DNA of 64,000 nt. It comes from Sphingobacteriales bacterium. Its GTDB lineage: Bacteria; Bacteroidota; Bacteroidia; Sphingobacteriales; Sphingobacteriaceae. The notes below the pieces were generated by a model that saw nothing but the letters and a program-made list of their open reading frames with translations, made no database searches and was not told the origin of the DNA. A program made the position numbers and the translations under genes. Shown piece by piece: positions 52,689-60,915 of this stretch. The stretch covers positions 62,001 to 126,000 of the forward strand of contig JANXOD010000002.1 of the NCBI GenBank assembly GCA_025353765.1, in the 5' to 3' direction. Position 1 is the stretch's first letter. Every line of letters begins with the position of its first letter.

Positions 52689-53191
52689 AAGTATTTCTAA
52701 TCGGTTTTATGGGTAGCGGTAAAACCAGTATCGGCAAAAAACTGGCTCATTTTTTAAAGTATGATTTTATTGATCTGGATAAACTTATTGAAGTAAAAAC
52801 TGAAATGAGCATTGCAGAATATTTTGTAAAGTATGGAGAGGAAGCTTTCAGAAAACTAGAACGTGAAGTTTTGCAAAATACTGTTTATCCTGAAAAAATT
52901 ATTGTTGCAACTGGTGGCGGCATGCCTTGTTATTTTGATAATATGGATTGGATGAATAAAAATGGAATTACAGCTTATTTATCGCTGCCTTCTAAAACTC
53001 TGGCGAACCGTTTAGAAAACTCAAAAACAGAACGGCCATTAATCCAAGGCCTAAAAGGAGATGAATTGGTTGAATTCGTCACTCGAAAATTAGCCGAACG
53101 TGAAGTTTTTTATAATAAGGCCAAATTTAGTATTAGCGCAGCAGATCTCACTGCTGAAAAATTTACTGGGTATTTAAATAGTACAGGTTAA
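52685..53191 (+). CDS. aroK: Shikimate kinase
   Basis: Phosphorylates shikimate with ATP in the aromatic amino acid pathway. The 168 residues carry Walker A GFMGSGKTSIGKK at residues 7-19, DLDKLIE (Asp binding shikimate), FRKLEREVL (Arg of the substrate site), and VATGGGMP with the glycine triplet. The lid LENSKTERPLIQG contains the catalytic Arg. It is the last gene of the rightward unit, its ATG overlapping the DinB-family stop. The downstream leftward PRTase gene ends 5 bp past it. Confidence 0.95.
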   Translation: MKVFLIGFMGSGKTSIGKKLAHFLKYDFIDLDKLIEVKTEMSIAEYFVKYGEEAFRKLEREVLQNTVYPEKIIVATGGGMPCYFDNMDWMNKNGITAYLSLPSKTLANRLENSKTERPLIQGLKGDELVEFVTRKLAEREVFYNKAKFSISAADLTAEKFTGYLNSTG

Positions 53192-53196
53192 ATACA

Positions 53197-53706
53197 CTAG
53201 CTCAAGTAAACAGCATCCTCTTCATCTTTTTCATCTAAAACCACATCCACATGTTCTTTTAAAATAGTGGCGAGTTCCAGGCCTGTAAAATCGGGTGAAA
53301 CCGGAAAAATGCGATGGCTTCTATCCACTAAAACTAAAGTTCTCAGTTTTTTTAAAGGAATATCTAAAAATGCTCCTAAGCCATAAACTAAGGTCCGGCC
53401 GCTGTTTAATACATCATCAACTAGAATAACGACTTTATTGGCAACTTCAGAGACGGGTAAATCTGTTTTTGCCTGCAAATGTGTACTCACTTTATCAAGT
53501 TCAATTCTCATCAGAACAATCTTAATTTCAGAGATTTTTTCCAGAATTTTTTTAAGGCGTTTTGCTATAGTGTAGCCACGGCCAACTATCCCTGCCATTA
53601 CCAATTCGGTTTCGTTCAGGTTATCTTCCAGTATTTGATAAGCCATGCGGTCTACCTTTTGCTGGATTTGCTTTTTATCTAAAATGAGTAATTTCTTAAG
53701 AGCCAT
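53197..53706 (-). CDS. Phosphoribosyltransferase family protein (PyrR-like)
   Basis: A 169-residue type I PRTase. The frame opens with TTG at 53721, but ATG 53706 (MALKKLLILDKKQIQQKVDR) is preferred. The PRPP loop is VVILVDDVLNSGRTLVYGL near residues 88-106. The early VMAGIVGRGYTIAKRL block and late GFPVDLVDRSH-type segment (LVLVDRSHRIFPVSPDFTG) are like PyrR/UPRTase. No pyrimidine operon is nearby, so transcription regulation cannot be assumed. It converges with aroK. Its relation to the PRTase at 4164 is only in the fold. Confidence 0.85.
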   Translation of the reverse strand: MALKKLLILDKKQIQQKVDRMAYQILEDNLNETELVMAGIVGRGYTIAKRLKKILEKISEIKIVLMRIELDKVSTHLQAKTDLPVSEVANKVVILVDDVLNSGRTLVYGLGAFLDIPLKKLRTLVLVDRSHRIFPVSPDFTGLELATILKEHVDVVLDEKDEEDAVYLS

Positions 53707-53771
53707 TTTATTGGGATTCAATTGAAAATATGCAATATAAAAGGTATAGAGAAAATCAATTTTAAATCTAA

Positions 53772-54170
53772 TTACTTGTAAGGATAAAATATAAAATTAG
53801 CACCTTCTGGCACAATTACAAAAACACACATAAAATTATGAGAGTTTTTGTATTGTTTAATAAAGCGATCTTTTTTGTCTGGCTGAATAACGCCTTTTTC
53901 TATAAACTCTTCTAAAGTTGAAGCGTGGATGGTCCAGTTTGTATTCAATTCATCTTTATCTAAAATGGGTTCCCCTAACTTAACTTCATGCTGATGGGCA
54001 ATAAAAATAGGATAGGATGAAATTCCTTCCATCATAATTTCTACCGAAACTTCTTTGATAGATTCTTTGTAAAACTTTAAATCGGCTTCTAGGCTTTTTA
54101 AAGGGCTTTCTTTCCCGGGATTTTTCTCCTGATTCGTATTTTCCAGATTTAAGAGGTCATTTAATTCCAT
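53772..54170 (-). CDS. Hypothetical protein (132 aa)
   Basis: Not recognised. The protein is cytoplasmic and acidic, beginning MELNDLLNLENTNQEKNPGK, a low-complexity polar N-terminus. A compact domain follows with EVSVEIMMEGISSYPIFIAH and an ending NFMCVFVIVPEGANFIFYPY. The pattern of alternating hydrophobic strands suggests a small alpha/beta fold. It lies between rlmD, 27 bp upstream on the same strand, and the PRTase gene, so it may be co-transcribed with rlmD. Confidence 0.68.
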   Translation of the reverse strand: MELNDLLNLENTNQEKNPGKESPLKSLEADLKFYKESIKEVSVEIMMEGISSYPIFIAHQHEVKLGEPILDKDELNTNWTIHASTLEEFIEKGVIQPDKKDRFIKQYKNSHNFMCVFVIVPEGANFIFYPYK

Positions 54171-54197
54171 ATTTTAATAAAATAACATATAATAAAA

Positions 54198-55607
54198 TTA
54201 TATGGACAGGGTTAATAAAACTACATTTTCTACATGTTGTGTATGCGGAAACATGTCTACCGGGCGAATACGGCTTACTTTATATTTTTCTTTTAGCAAA
54301 GCAATATCACGGGCTTGTGTTGCAGCATTACAACTCACATAAACAATTTTTTCGGCTTCCATTTCAAGCAATCGTTTTACTACATCTGCATGCATACCTG
54401 CTCTTGGCGGATCAGTAATGACTACATCTGGTTTACCATGCTCGGCCACAAATTCTGTATTTAATATATCTTTCATATCACCTGCAAAAAAGCGGGTGTT
54501 TTTGATATTATTGAGAGAGGAATTAATCCTTGCATCTTCAATTGCTGTGGGAACATATTCTACTCCAACAACTTTTTTTACATCACCAGCCACAAAATTA
54601 GCGATCGTACCTGCACCTGTATATAAATCGTACACGAGTTCATCGCCTTTAAAGCCGGCAAAATCTTTAGCTATTTTATATAATTCAAAAGCCTGATCTG
54701 AATTGGTTTGATAAAATGATTTAGGACCAATTTTAAATTTTAAACCATTCATGTTTTCAAATATATGATCTCGGCCAGTAAATACATGAATATCCTGGTC
54801 AAAAATAGTATCGTTCTTTTTCTGGTTGATGATGTATAATAAGGAAGTAATATCCGGAAAAGTATGCTGTACAAATTCCATCATACCCTGAATTTGCTTT
54901 TCATCTGCATAAGCGAAAACGACGATAATCATTAATTCGCTGGTTGTAGATGTACGAATGATTAGATTTCGCAATGCACCTTCGTGATTTTTAAGATTGT
55001 AAAAGGAAATTCTCTGCACCAAAGCATATTCGCGAACTTTATTGCGAATATCGTTGGACGGATCAGCTTGTAAATAACAGTGTTCAATATCCAGAATTTT
55101 ATCAAACCGGCCAGGAATATGATAACCAAGCGCATTCATTTCCATTTCCTTGTCGCTGTGCATATCACCATCAGTAAGCCAGCGTTTATCTGAAAATGTA
55201 TATTCCAATTTGTTTCTGTAATAACGTGAAGCTTTAGATCCTAAAATGGGTTCTATTCCTGCAACATCAACTTTTGCTAAACGTTCTAAGGCATCTGTAA
55301 CACTCTTCTGTTTGAATTGCAATTGAGCATCATAAGTCATGTGTTGCCATTTGCATCCACCACAAGTTCCAAAATGCTGACAAAATGGTTCTGTGCGATA
55401 TTCTGAAGGCTTTACTAAATTCTGAATCCGGGCTTCATAGAATTTTTTCTTTTTACGCATTAACTCTACATCAACTACATCGCCGGGAATGGCTTTATCT
55501 ATAAAAATGACAAGATCTTCTGATTTACCAACACCTTTACCTTCTTCGGCAATATCAACTACTTGTATATTTTGTAAAAATTTTTTATCTGCGGAGATTT
55601 TTTTCAT
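54198..55607 (-). CDS. rlmD: 23S rRNA (uracil-5-)-methyltransferase, RumA/RlmD family
   Basis: A SAM-dependent m5U methyltransferase, probably for the conserved uracil in 23S rRNA. The start is ATG 55607 (MKKISADKKFLQNIQV), with an in-frame TTG at 55616, giving 469 residues. An N-terminal TRAM domain leads to the iron-sulfur cluster Cys set in EPFCQHFGTCGGCKWQHM. The catalytic domain has DLYTGAGTIANF (SAM), VITDPPRAGMHADVV and the nucleophile in IVYVSCNAATQARDIALL. Members of the TrmA/RlmD/RlmC group differ only subtly, so position specificity is inferred. Confidence 0.88.
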   Translation of the reverse strand: MKKISADKKFLQNIQVVDIAEEGKGVGKSEDLVIFIDKAIPGDVVDVELMRKKKKFYEARIQNLVKPSEYRTEPFCQHFGTCGGCKWQHMTYDAQLQFKQKSVTDALERLAKVDVAGIEPILGSKASRYYRNKLEYTFSDKRWLTDGDMHSDKEMEMNALGYHIPGRFDKILDIEHCYLQADPSNDIRNKVREYALVQRISFYNLKNHEGALRNLIIRTSTTSELMIIVVFAYADEKQIQGMMEFVQHTFPDITSLLYIINQKKNDTIFDQDIHVFTGRDHIFENMNGLKFKIGPKSFYQTNSDQAFELYKIAKDFAGFKGDELVYDLYTGAGTIANFVAGDVKKVVGVEYVPTAIEDARINSSLNNIKNTRFFAGDMKDILNTEFVAEHGKPDVVITDPPRAGMHADVVKRLLEMEAEKIVYVSCNAATQARDIALLKEKYKVSRIRPVDMFPHTQHVENVVLLTLSI

Positions 55608-55929
55608 GAGCCGCAAAATTAGCTAAATTTTATGTGATGAAGCAGGAATGGTAGGATATAGACACAACCGTTTTGAAATCCTGATTTGAGAAAGAAGGAT
55701 TATATACAATAAGCTTGTTTAATCAGCGAAAAAGACTCAATATAAATTGAATAAATCCACGTACCGGTTCTTCAACAAAATCAAACTGCTCATCAATTAA
55801 ATTTGAAAAATCAATTATTTCCCGACTCATGGCCATACGATTATCTTTAATTGCCATAAAAATAGAGATATTTTAGACTAAAAACCGAGGCGGTATAAAT
55901 GGTTTTATTTTTTTACATTAAATTAACTT
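55608..55929. other. Intergenic region containing a possible 44-residue ORF
   Basis: This 322-bp gap holds a leftward open frame of 44 codons (55723-55857), listed separately. The remainder is AT-rich. I see no exact TAnnTTTG box for rlmD and no hairpin with a T-run. Confidence 0.45.
55723..55857 (-). CDS. Possible small protein (44 aa)
   Basis: A short open frame opening at ATG 55857 (MAIKDNRMAMSREIIDFSNL) and closing with TGA at 55723-55725. The 44-residue protein is acidic in the middle (IDEQFDFVEEP) and ends in an amphipathic helix, RGFIQFILSLFR. Codon use is like the neighbours. It has no family I can name and could be a chance frame. Its position, alone between the 55930 gene and rlmD on the same strand, allows it to be transcribed. 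Confidence 0.35.
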   Translation of the reverse strand: MAIKDNRMAMSREIIDFSNLIDEQFDFVEEPVRGFIQFILSLFR

Positions 55930-56820
55930 TTAAAAATTGGCTTCATTCTGTTTATCCAGAATATCAAAATCTTTGAGTTGATTTATATAAGTCTTCTTTT
56001 TATTATTCCAGATTAAATGAGCTTTATAATTTTTGATGATTGTTCTTTTTTTGCCTGCACAACCTTCCTCTTGATTTTTTATTATTTTTCCTTTAATTGT
56101 AATATAAACATCACCAAATAATTTGCCATTATTTTTACTAAAAATATAATATGGTTCTGCTACAAACTCTTCACATTGTGAACGATAATTTAAAATAAAG
56201 AAGCTAAAAACCTCTTTTATTTTATTATTGACTACACAAAAAAGATTACAAGCATTATAACCCTGACTCGAATTATTATGCGTATTCCAGACAGCAACTG
56301 CTTCCTGCCTCCGGCTTAATGGTAAAGTATATTTTGACTTGACTTCTCCTAGTTCAGTCCATCTATCTGATGCAAGATCAACTGCATCCAATAATTGGCC
56401 CGAAGTAGGGTCAAATAACCCCATCACAGTTACCCCACTAGCTATTTCTCCTAAAGGGTGTTCGCCGGATGTAAAGTTAGCATCGCAAATTAATAATAAA
56501 AGGGATTTGCCAGAACTCTTAATAAGCATTTTATTTTGGATAGATATCCTAACAGTGTCTGCAAAACTGGTTTTTGGATACAATCCAAATACATTACGTA
56601 TAGAAATTGTTCCTAAGGCTATCAGATCACCATCTTGATTTTTTTGGATTTTATAGAATATCTTTTTTAATAATTCTATATATGTTGGTTTAAATTGGGG
56701 GTATAGCTTAGTATCCAGTGTATCAATAGAATTATTATACTTTTCTTTAGATAGGTTAGAGCCGAAAAGGAAAGCAGGGTAGACTATAATTAGAAATCCG
56801 ATAAGTACTAGTTTTTTCAT
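55930..56820 (-). CDS. Exported hypothetical protein (296 aa)
   Basis: Not recognised. The signal peptide MKKLVLIGFLIIVYPAFLFG has a plausible cleavage near FGSNLS. The mature protein is beta-rich and basic at the C-terminus, with the recurring ITIKGKIIKNQEEGCAGKKR and a polar tail. Two Cys pairs (ACNLFCVV, QCEEF) could form disulfides in the periplasm. It lies 16 bp downstream of tetR on the same strand and is probably the last gene of the vapBC-pheS-tetR run. Confidence 0.68.
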   Translation of the reverse strand: MKKLVLIGFLIIVYPAFLFGSNLSKEKYNNSIDTLDTKLYPQFKPTYIELLKKIFYKIQKNQDGDLIALGTISIRNVFGLYPKTSFADTVRISIQNKMLIKSSGKSLLLLICDANFTSGEHPLGEIASGVTVMGLFDPTSGQLLDAVDLASDRWTELGEVKSKYTLPLSRRQEAVAVWNTHNNSSQGYNACNLFCVVNNKIKEVFSFFILNYRSQCEEFVAEPYYIFSKNNGKLFGDVYITIKGKIIKNQEEGCAGKKRTIIKNYKAHLIWNNKKKTYINQLKDFDILDKQNEANF

Positions 56821-56836
56821 CGCGTTTAAAGGAAAG

Positions 56837-57412
56837 CTATTTTAACGCTGCTTTTACCAGATAAGGAAGAATTTCTTTCTGAAAACTTATAAAGTTTTTG
56901 CGGACATCCGAATCGGTAACTGAAGTAAAAGCAAATGAAAACACAATGCTTTTACTGGCTTTCACCAGAAAACGTAAACGATCGGAATAATGATCTGCTT
57001 TAAATAATAGGGTTCCATTAAAGGATGATATTAACAGATTTTCCAAATCATCCGAAAGTGTTTTTAGAAATTCTTGTGCATTGGCAGATTCACGTATAAA
57101 TTCCCAGCCAATAAATTCATTACAAACCGTATAAGTAAGTCGGCTTGTTTTAAGAATCATATTGCTTAAATAGGCTTCTTCATCCATATTATTTGTTGGA
57201 TTATGGATAATTTCATGTACACTATGACGGATGTAATCCATCAAAATAGCCTGTAATAGAAGTTCTTTACTTTCGAAATATTTATAAATGGTGGCTTTGG
57301 CTATTTTAGCACGTTTAGCAATTTCATTGACACTTGTTTTATGATAGCCATACTTGCGAAACAGGTCTTGAGCGGCCCTTTTAATACTTTCTTTAATCTT
57401 ATCGATTTCCAT
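56837..57412 (-). CDS. TetR family transcriptional regulator
   Basis: A 191-residue one-component regulator. The N-terminal HTH is GYHKTSVNEIAKRAKIAKAT then IYKYFESKELLLQAIL, in the standard TetR pattern. The C-terminal 140 residues form the ligand or dimer domain and are not assignable. It starts directly at the end of the upstream lipoprotein gene (stop 57413, ATG 57412). Its target is probably outside this unit or its own operon; I see no recognisable operator next to it. Confidence 0.9.
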   Translation of the reverse strand: MEIDKIKESIKRAAQDLFRKYGYHKTSVNEIAKRAKIAKATIYKYFESKELLLQAILMDYIRHSVHEIIHNPTNNMDEEAYLSNMILKTSRLTYTVCNEFIGWEFIRESANAQEFLKTLSDDLENLLISSFNGTLLFKADHYSDRLRFLVKASKSIVFSFAFTSVTDSDVRKNFISFQKEILPYLVKAALK

Positions 57413-57832
57413 CTAATTAACTACCGAAATTTCAAAACTAGTAACAATTACCTGGTATTGTTTTAAAGAATGTTTAGCAGGAGCTTTTACAGGTGTACCA
57501 TCATACAATGAAAATTTTGAACCACTGCATCCATCTGTAACTGTTAAACTAGGATCATCAATACTAACAGCACATTTTTTTTCTGGATTCACAGAGCTGC
57601 ACCGATCAAAAGCTACATAAGCATTATCCGGCCTTCGGTAAATAATTATTCCGGCTACACCGTAACCTGTAATTGCAACAGCTCCGCCTATGCTGTTTAA
57701 AGAGCTTAATCTTGGATCAGTTAAAGGAGCTTTAAAATTTACCGGCACATCAGGTATTAAAGCCTCATTATCTTTATTACAAGATAGAAAAAGCAATAAA
57801 ATAATGAATGCAACTCCTGTATATTTCATCAT
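57413..57832 (-). CDS. Rieske-like lipoprotein lacking cluster ligands
   Basis: A 139-residue lipoprotein with signal MMKYTGVAFIILLLFLSC and a lipobox ending at Cys. The domain resembles a Rieske ferredoxin: VAFDRCSSVNPEKKCAVSID, then DGCSGSKFSLYDGTPVKAPA and LKQYQVIVTS. The Rieske ligands would be C-x-H and C-x2-H. Here the first reads CSS and the second CSGS, so both His are missing and a 2Fe-2S cluster is unlikely. The Rieske origin is inference from the SxFSxxDG and GPA-like spacing. The start ATG overlaps the pheS stop by 4 bp (ATGA). Confidence 0.7.
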   Translation of the reverse strand: MMKYTGVAFIILLLFLSCNKDNEALIPDVPVNFKAPLTDPRLSSLNSIGGAVAITGYGVAGIIIYRRPDNAYVAFDRCSSVNPEKKCAVSIDDPSLTVTDGCSGSKFSLYDGTPVKAPAKHSLKQYQVIVTSFEISVVN

Positions 57833-58869
57833 ATCAATTCGGATTGAAATTGCTTTAAGAAACGAACATCATTCTCTGAAAATAAACGAAGATCTTTTAT
57901 TTGATATTTTAAATTAGTAATACGTTCTATACCCATGCCAAAGGCATAGCCTGTAAACTTTTTACTATCTATTTTGCAGTTTTCGAGTACGTTAGGATCA
58001 ACCATACCACAACCTAATATTTCTACCCAGCCACTATACTTGCAAAATTGACAACCCTCACCTTTGCAAATGGTGCAGGAAATATCCATTTCGGCAGATG
58101 GCTCTGTAAACGGAAAATAAGAAGGCCGGAACCGAACTTTTGTTCCTTCGCCAAATAATTCCTGTACAAAATAAAATAAGGTTTGTTTCAGGTCGGAAAA
58201 GGATACATTTTCATCAATATACAAACCTTCAACCTGGTGAAAGAAACAATGAGCCCGTGCAGAAATGGCTTCATTACGATAAACCCGGCCTGGCATAATA
58301 GCTCTGAAAGGCGGCTGACCAGCTTCCATCATACGTACTTGTACAGATGAAGTATGTGTACGTAAAGCATACGCCTCACCGTCACCTTTTTCAGAACGAA
58401 TAAAGAAAGTATCCTGCATATCCCGTGCAGGGTGCTCTTCGGGGAAATTTAAAGCAGAGAAGTTATGCCAGTCATCTTCAATCTCCGGACCTTCAGCCAC
58501 ATTAAAGCCTAATTTCTTAAATATTTCAATGATCTCTTTCCTAACTAAAGATAAAGGATGGCGTGAACCTAATTCAAAGCCTTCTCCCGGAAGTGTGAAA
58601 TCAGGGTTTAAGTTCTCATTTGAAAGTCCTGAACTATCAACTTGTTCTTTTAGCGTTTGATATTTAGTCTCAGCTAATTGTTTAAACTCATTTAAGACTT
58701 TACCAAATAAGCGCTTATCTTCCGGTGATACCGTTTTAAACTCTTCAAAAAGATCTTTGATAATACCTTTTGTACCTAAAAATTTTATCCGAAAGATTTC
58801 AACTTCTTCGGCATTTTTAGGCTGAAAATCGTTTATTTCGGATGTATATTGATTTATTTTTTGTTGCAT
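57829..58869 (-). CDS. pheS: Phenylalanyl-tRNA synthetase alpha subunit
   Basis: Catalytic subunit of the alpha2-beta2 PheRS that charges tRNA-Phe. The 346 residues have the N-terminal coiled coil (to about residue 95). The class II motifs follow: ARAHCFFHQVEGLYIDEN (motif 2 area), FRPSYFPFTEPSAEMDI and the motif 3 GYAFGMGIERITNL. The start ATG sits in the vapC stop (TAATG), and the lipoprotein gene overlaps its own stop. pheT is not in the window. Expression is therefore tied to the upstream toxin-antitoxin promoter unless an internal promoter exists. Confidence 0.96.
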   Translation of the reverse strand: MQQKINQYTSEINDFQPKNAEEVEIFRIKFLGTKGIIKDLFEEFKTVSPEDKRLFGKVLNEFKQLAETKYQTLKEQVDSSGLSNENLNPDFTLPGEGFELGSRHPLSLVRKEIIEIFKKLGFNVAEGPEIEDDWHNFSALNFPEEHPARDMQDTFFIRSEKGDGEAYALRTHTSSVQVRMMEAGQPPFRAIMPGRVYRNEAISARAHCFFHQVEGLYIDENVSFSDLKQTLFYFVQELFGEGTKVRFRPSYFPFTEPSAEMDISCTICKGEGCQFCKYSGWVEILGCGMVDPNVLENCKIDSKKFTGYAFGMGIERITNLKYQIKDLRLFSENDVRFLKQFQSELI

Positions 58870-59264
58870 TATTTGGACTTTAAATATTGTTCAGCCGTCA
58901 TAACTGGTATTAATGATTTTTTATAATCTTTTAAATTGCGGGTAATAATTATTTTGCAATTGTGCTCAATAGCAGTAAGGTACTGAACTGCATCTTCTAA
59001 ATCTGCAAAATCAGATTGAAAAGCTTTTTTAAACATATTTTGATCAGTTACTAAAATCCTTAAATTGTCCTCCAGTAAACTTACAGAGTTTTTAGCAGCA
59101 TCTTTTCCAATATATTTACACGTATGGTAATAAGCATTTAATAAACATTCAGCTGAAGTACATAACTCCTTATTCAAAGACAACAACCTCAGTGCAAAAG
59201 AATAGTGAGGATTTCTCAATAATACTGCATCCAATAGAATATCAGAATCTATGAAAACACGCAC
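58869..59264 (-). CDS. PIN-domain ribonuclease toxin (VapC-like)
   Basis: A 131-residue PIN nuclease, the toxin half of a VapBC-type pair. It starts with GTG at 59264, sharing one base with the antitoxin stop (TAGTG). The acidic site is present: Asp6 and Asp8 in MRVFIDSDILLDAV, Glu39 in SAECLLNAYY, Asp88/Asp91 in FADLEDAVQYL and Asp113 in RNLKDYKK. The protein looks intact. Such toxins cleave tRNA or rRNA, but the target here is unknown. Its antitoxin gene has an in-frame stop, and its stop codon overlaps the pheS start (TAATG). Confidence 0.88.
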   Translation of the reverse strand: MRVFIDSDILLDAVLLRNPHYSFALRLLSLNKELCTSAECLLNAYYHTCKYIGKDAAKNSVSLLEDNLRILVTDQNMFKKAFQSDFADLEDAVQYLTAIEHNCKIIITRNLKDYKKSLIPVMTAEQYLKSK

Positions 59265-59527
59265 TAGCGAGAGTATTTCTTAATGATATTTTCTCGATAT
59301 TTTTTTTTGTTATCAAAGTCTGGAATTGGCTTATCAGATGCTACCAATTGTTTCACCTAATCAGATATTTCCGGATCATCCTTGTATGATATTTTTTCTT
59401 TATCCGAAATCGACTTTAAATAGTTTTCTATCAATTTTGATAAACTAATATTTTTTTCCTTCGCGATTTTTTTAGCACGGTAAACCACTTCAGGTTCCAT
59501 ACTTAATGTTAATTTAGAAGATGCCAT
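59264..59527 (-). pseudogene. DUF6364-like antitoxin gene with internal amber codon
   Basis: Starts at ATG 59527 (MASSKLTLSMEPEVVYRAKK) and reads 56 residues to a TAG at 59357-59359. The same frame then continues 30 more codons (VKQLVASDKPIPDFDNKKKY and on to KYSR) to a second TAG that overlaps the vapC start. The two parts together make a normal-length antitoxin of about 87 residues. The N-terminal part keeps a ribbon-helix-helix-like DNA-binding region (KNISLSKLIENYLKS). The lost C-terminal part normally binds the toxin. A G-to-A change in a TGG codon would explain the stop. Read-through or suppression is possible, as is a sequencing error. Confidence 0.72.
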
Positions 59528-59537
59528 AACAGTTAGA

Positions 59538-59570
59538 TTATACGTACAAATATAAAAATTTTATACGTAT
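59538..59570 (-). promoter_or_regulatory. Antitoxin promoter with paired TTATACGTA operator boxes
   Basis: Read leftward, TATATTTG (59547-59554) is an exact -7 box. On the + strand TTATACGTAC (59538-59547) and TTATACGTAT (59561-59570) flank it as direct repeats with a 23-bp period. Each includes the palindrome TACGTA. The arrangement is typical of an autoregulated toxin-antitoxin promoter. Confidence 0.6.
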
Positions 59571-60760
59571 TATTTTAACACTTCTAACTCTTTTCCGACC
59601 TTCGTGAATGCTGCAATGGCTTTATCCAAATGCTTCCGGTCATGAGCTGCAGAAAGCTGAACTCTGATCCGGGCTTTTCCCTGAGGAACAACCGGGTAAT
59701 AGAAACCGATTACATAAATTCCTTCTTCTAATAATTTAGCAGCAAATTCCTGAGCTAAATTAGCTTCATAAAGCATAATTGGAACTATGGGATGAATACC
59801 AGGCTTAATATCAAAACCGGCTTCTGTCATTTTTTCACGGAAGTATGTGGTATTACTTTCCAGTTTATCACGAAGCTCTGTTGTTTCGCTTAACATATCT
59901 AATACAGCAATGGATGCACCAACAATAGATGGGGCCAATGTATTAGAAAATAAATAAGGGCGTGAACGCTGGCGAAGCAGACTGATCACTTCTTTTGGTC
60001 CCGATGTGAAACCGCCCGATGCGCCACCTAAGGCTTTACCCAAAGTTCCGGTAATAATATCCACACGTCCCATTACGTTATGATGCTCATGAGTTCCTCT
60101 GCCGGTTTTGCCCATAAAGCCCGAACAATGACATTCATCAATCATCACCAATGCTTTATATTTATCAGCCAGATCGCAAATTTTATCTAATTGAGCAATG
60201 GTTCCATCCATTGAGAAAGCGCCATCAGTTACAATGATCCGATGACGTAAACCTTGAGTTTCCTTCAATTTTCCTTCCAGATCGGCCATGTCATCGTGAT
60301 TGTAACGATAGCGTTGTGCTTTACATAAGCGGACACCATCAATAATTGAAGCATGATTTAAAGCATCAGAAATGATCGCATCCTGTTCATTAAATAAGGG
60401 TTCAAAAACTCCTCCGTTGGCATCAAATGCAGCGGCATATAAAATGGTATCTTCAGTACCTAAAAACTGGGATATCTTTTTCTCTAATTCCTTATGAATA
60501 TCTTGTGTTCCGCAGATAAATCGTACAGAAGACATACCGAAACCATGTGAATCAATAGCTTTTTTAGCAGCTTCAATTACTCTTGGATGAGAGGAAAGAC
60601 CCAGGTAATTATTGGCGCAGAAGTTAATTACTTTCTGTCCGCCCTGTACTTCAATTTCTGCTCCTTGCGGAGAAGTGATAATGCGTTCACGTTTATATAA
60701 GCCTGCTTTTTCGATTTCCGCTAATTCGCTTTCTAATACGGGCTGTAAGATTTTATACAT
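59570..60760 (-). CDS. kbl: Glycine C-acetyltransferase (2-amino-3-ketobutyrate CoA ligase)
   Basis: A PLP enzyme of the alpha-oxoamine synthase family that interconverts 2-amino-3-ketobutyrate plus CoA with glycine plus acetyl-CoA, the second step of threonine breakdown. The 396 residues carry [20 protein letters not shown]-type N-terminal motif ([13 protein letters not shown]), [15 protein letters not shown] and PLP-lysine [13 protein letters not shown]. The partner threonine dehydrogenase gene (tdh) is not seen. Closely related KBL, ALAS and BioF families are told apart by length and the ATP/CoA site, so kbl is likely but not certain. Its stop is beside the antitoxin operator. Confidence 0.9.
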   Translation of the reverse strand: MYKILQPVLESELAEIEKAGLYKRERIITSPQGAEIEVQGGQKVINFCANNYLGLSSHPRVIEAAKKAIDSHGFGMSSVRFICGTQDIHKELEKKISQFLGTEDTILYAAAFDANGGVFEPLFNEQDAIISDALNHASIIDGVRLCKAQRYRYNHDDMADLEGKLKETQGLRHRIIVTDGAFSMDGTIAQLDKICDLADKYKALVMIDECHCSGFMGKTGRGTHEHHNVMGRVDIITGTLGKALGGASGGFTSGPKEVISLLRQRSRPYLFSNTLAPSIVGASIAVLDMLSETTELRDKLESNTTYFREKMTEAGFDIKPGIHPIVPIMLYEANLAQEFAAKLLEEGIYVIGFYYPVVPQGKARIRVQLSAAHDRKHLDKAIAAFTKVGKELEVLK

Positions 60761-60915
60761 AGCTTTTTGGTTTAAAGCTGTAAAATTAGCAATTCTTAAG
60801 AATTGTACTGCTTTTAAAAGGAGTTAACAGTAATTTGCTTTAACATATTTAACTTGCTTGATATGAGACTGTAACCTTTTATGGATAATGGTCATCTATC
60901 AATAAAAGAACCTAT

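Noticed and set aside
53197-53706. PyrR attenuation regulator
   Set aside because: Only the general PRTase fold and PRPP loop are visible and no pyr operon is near, so regulation of pyrimidine genes is not supported.
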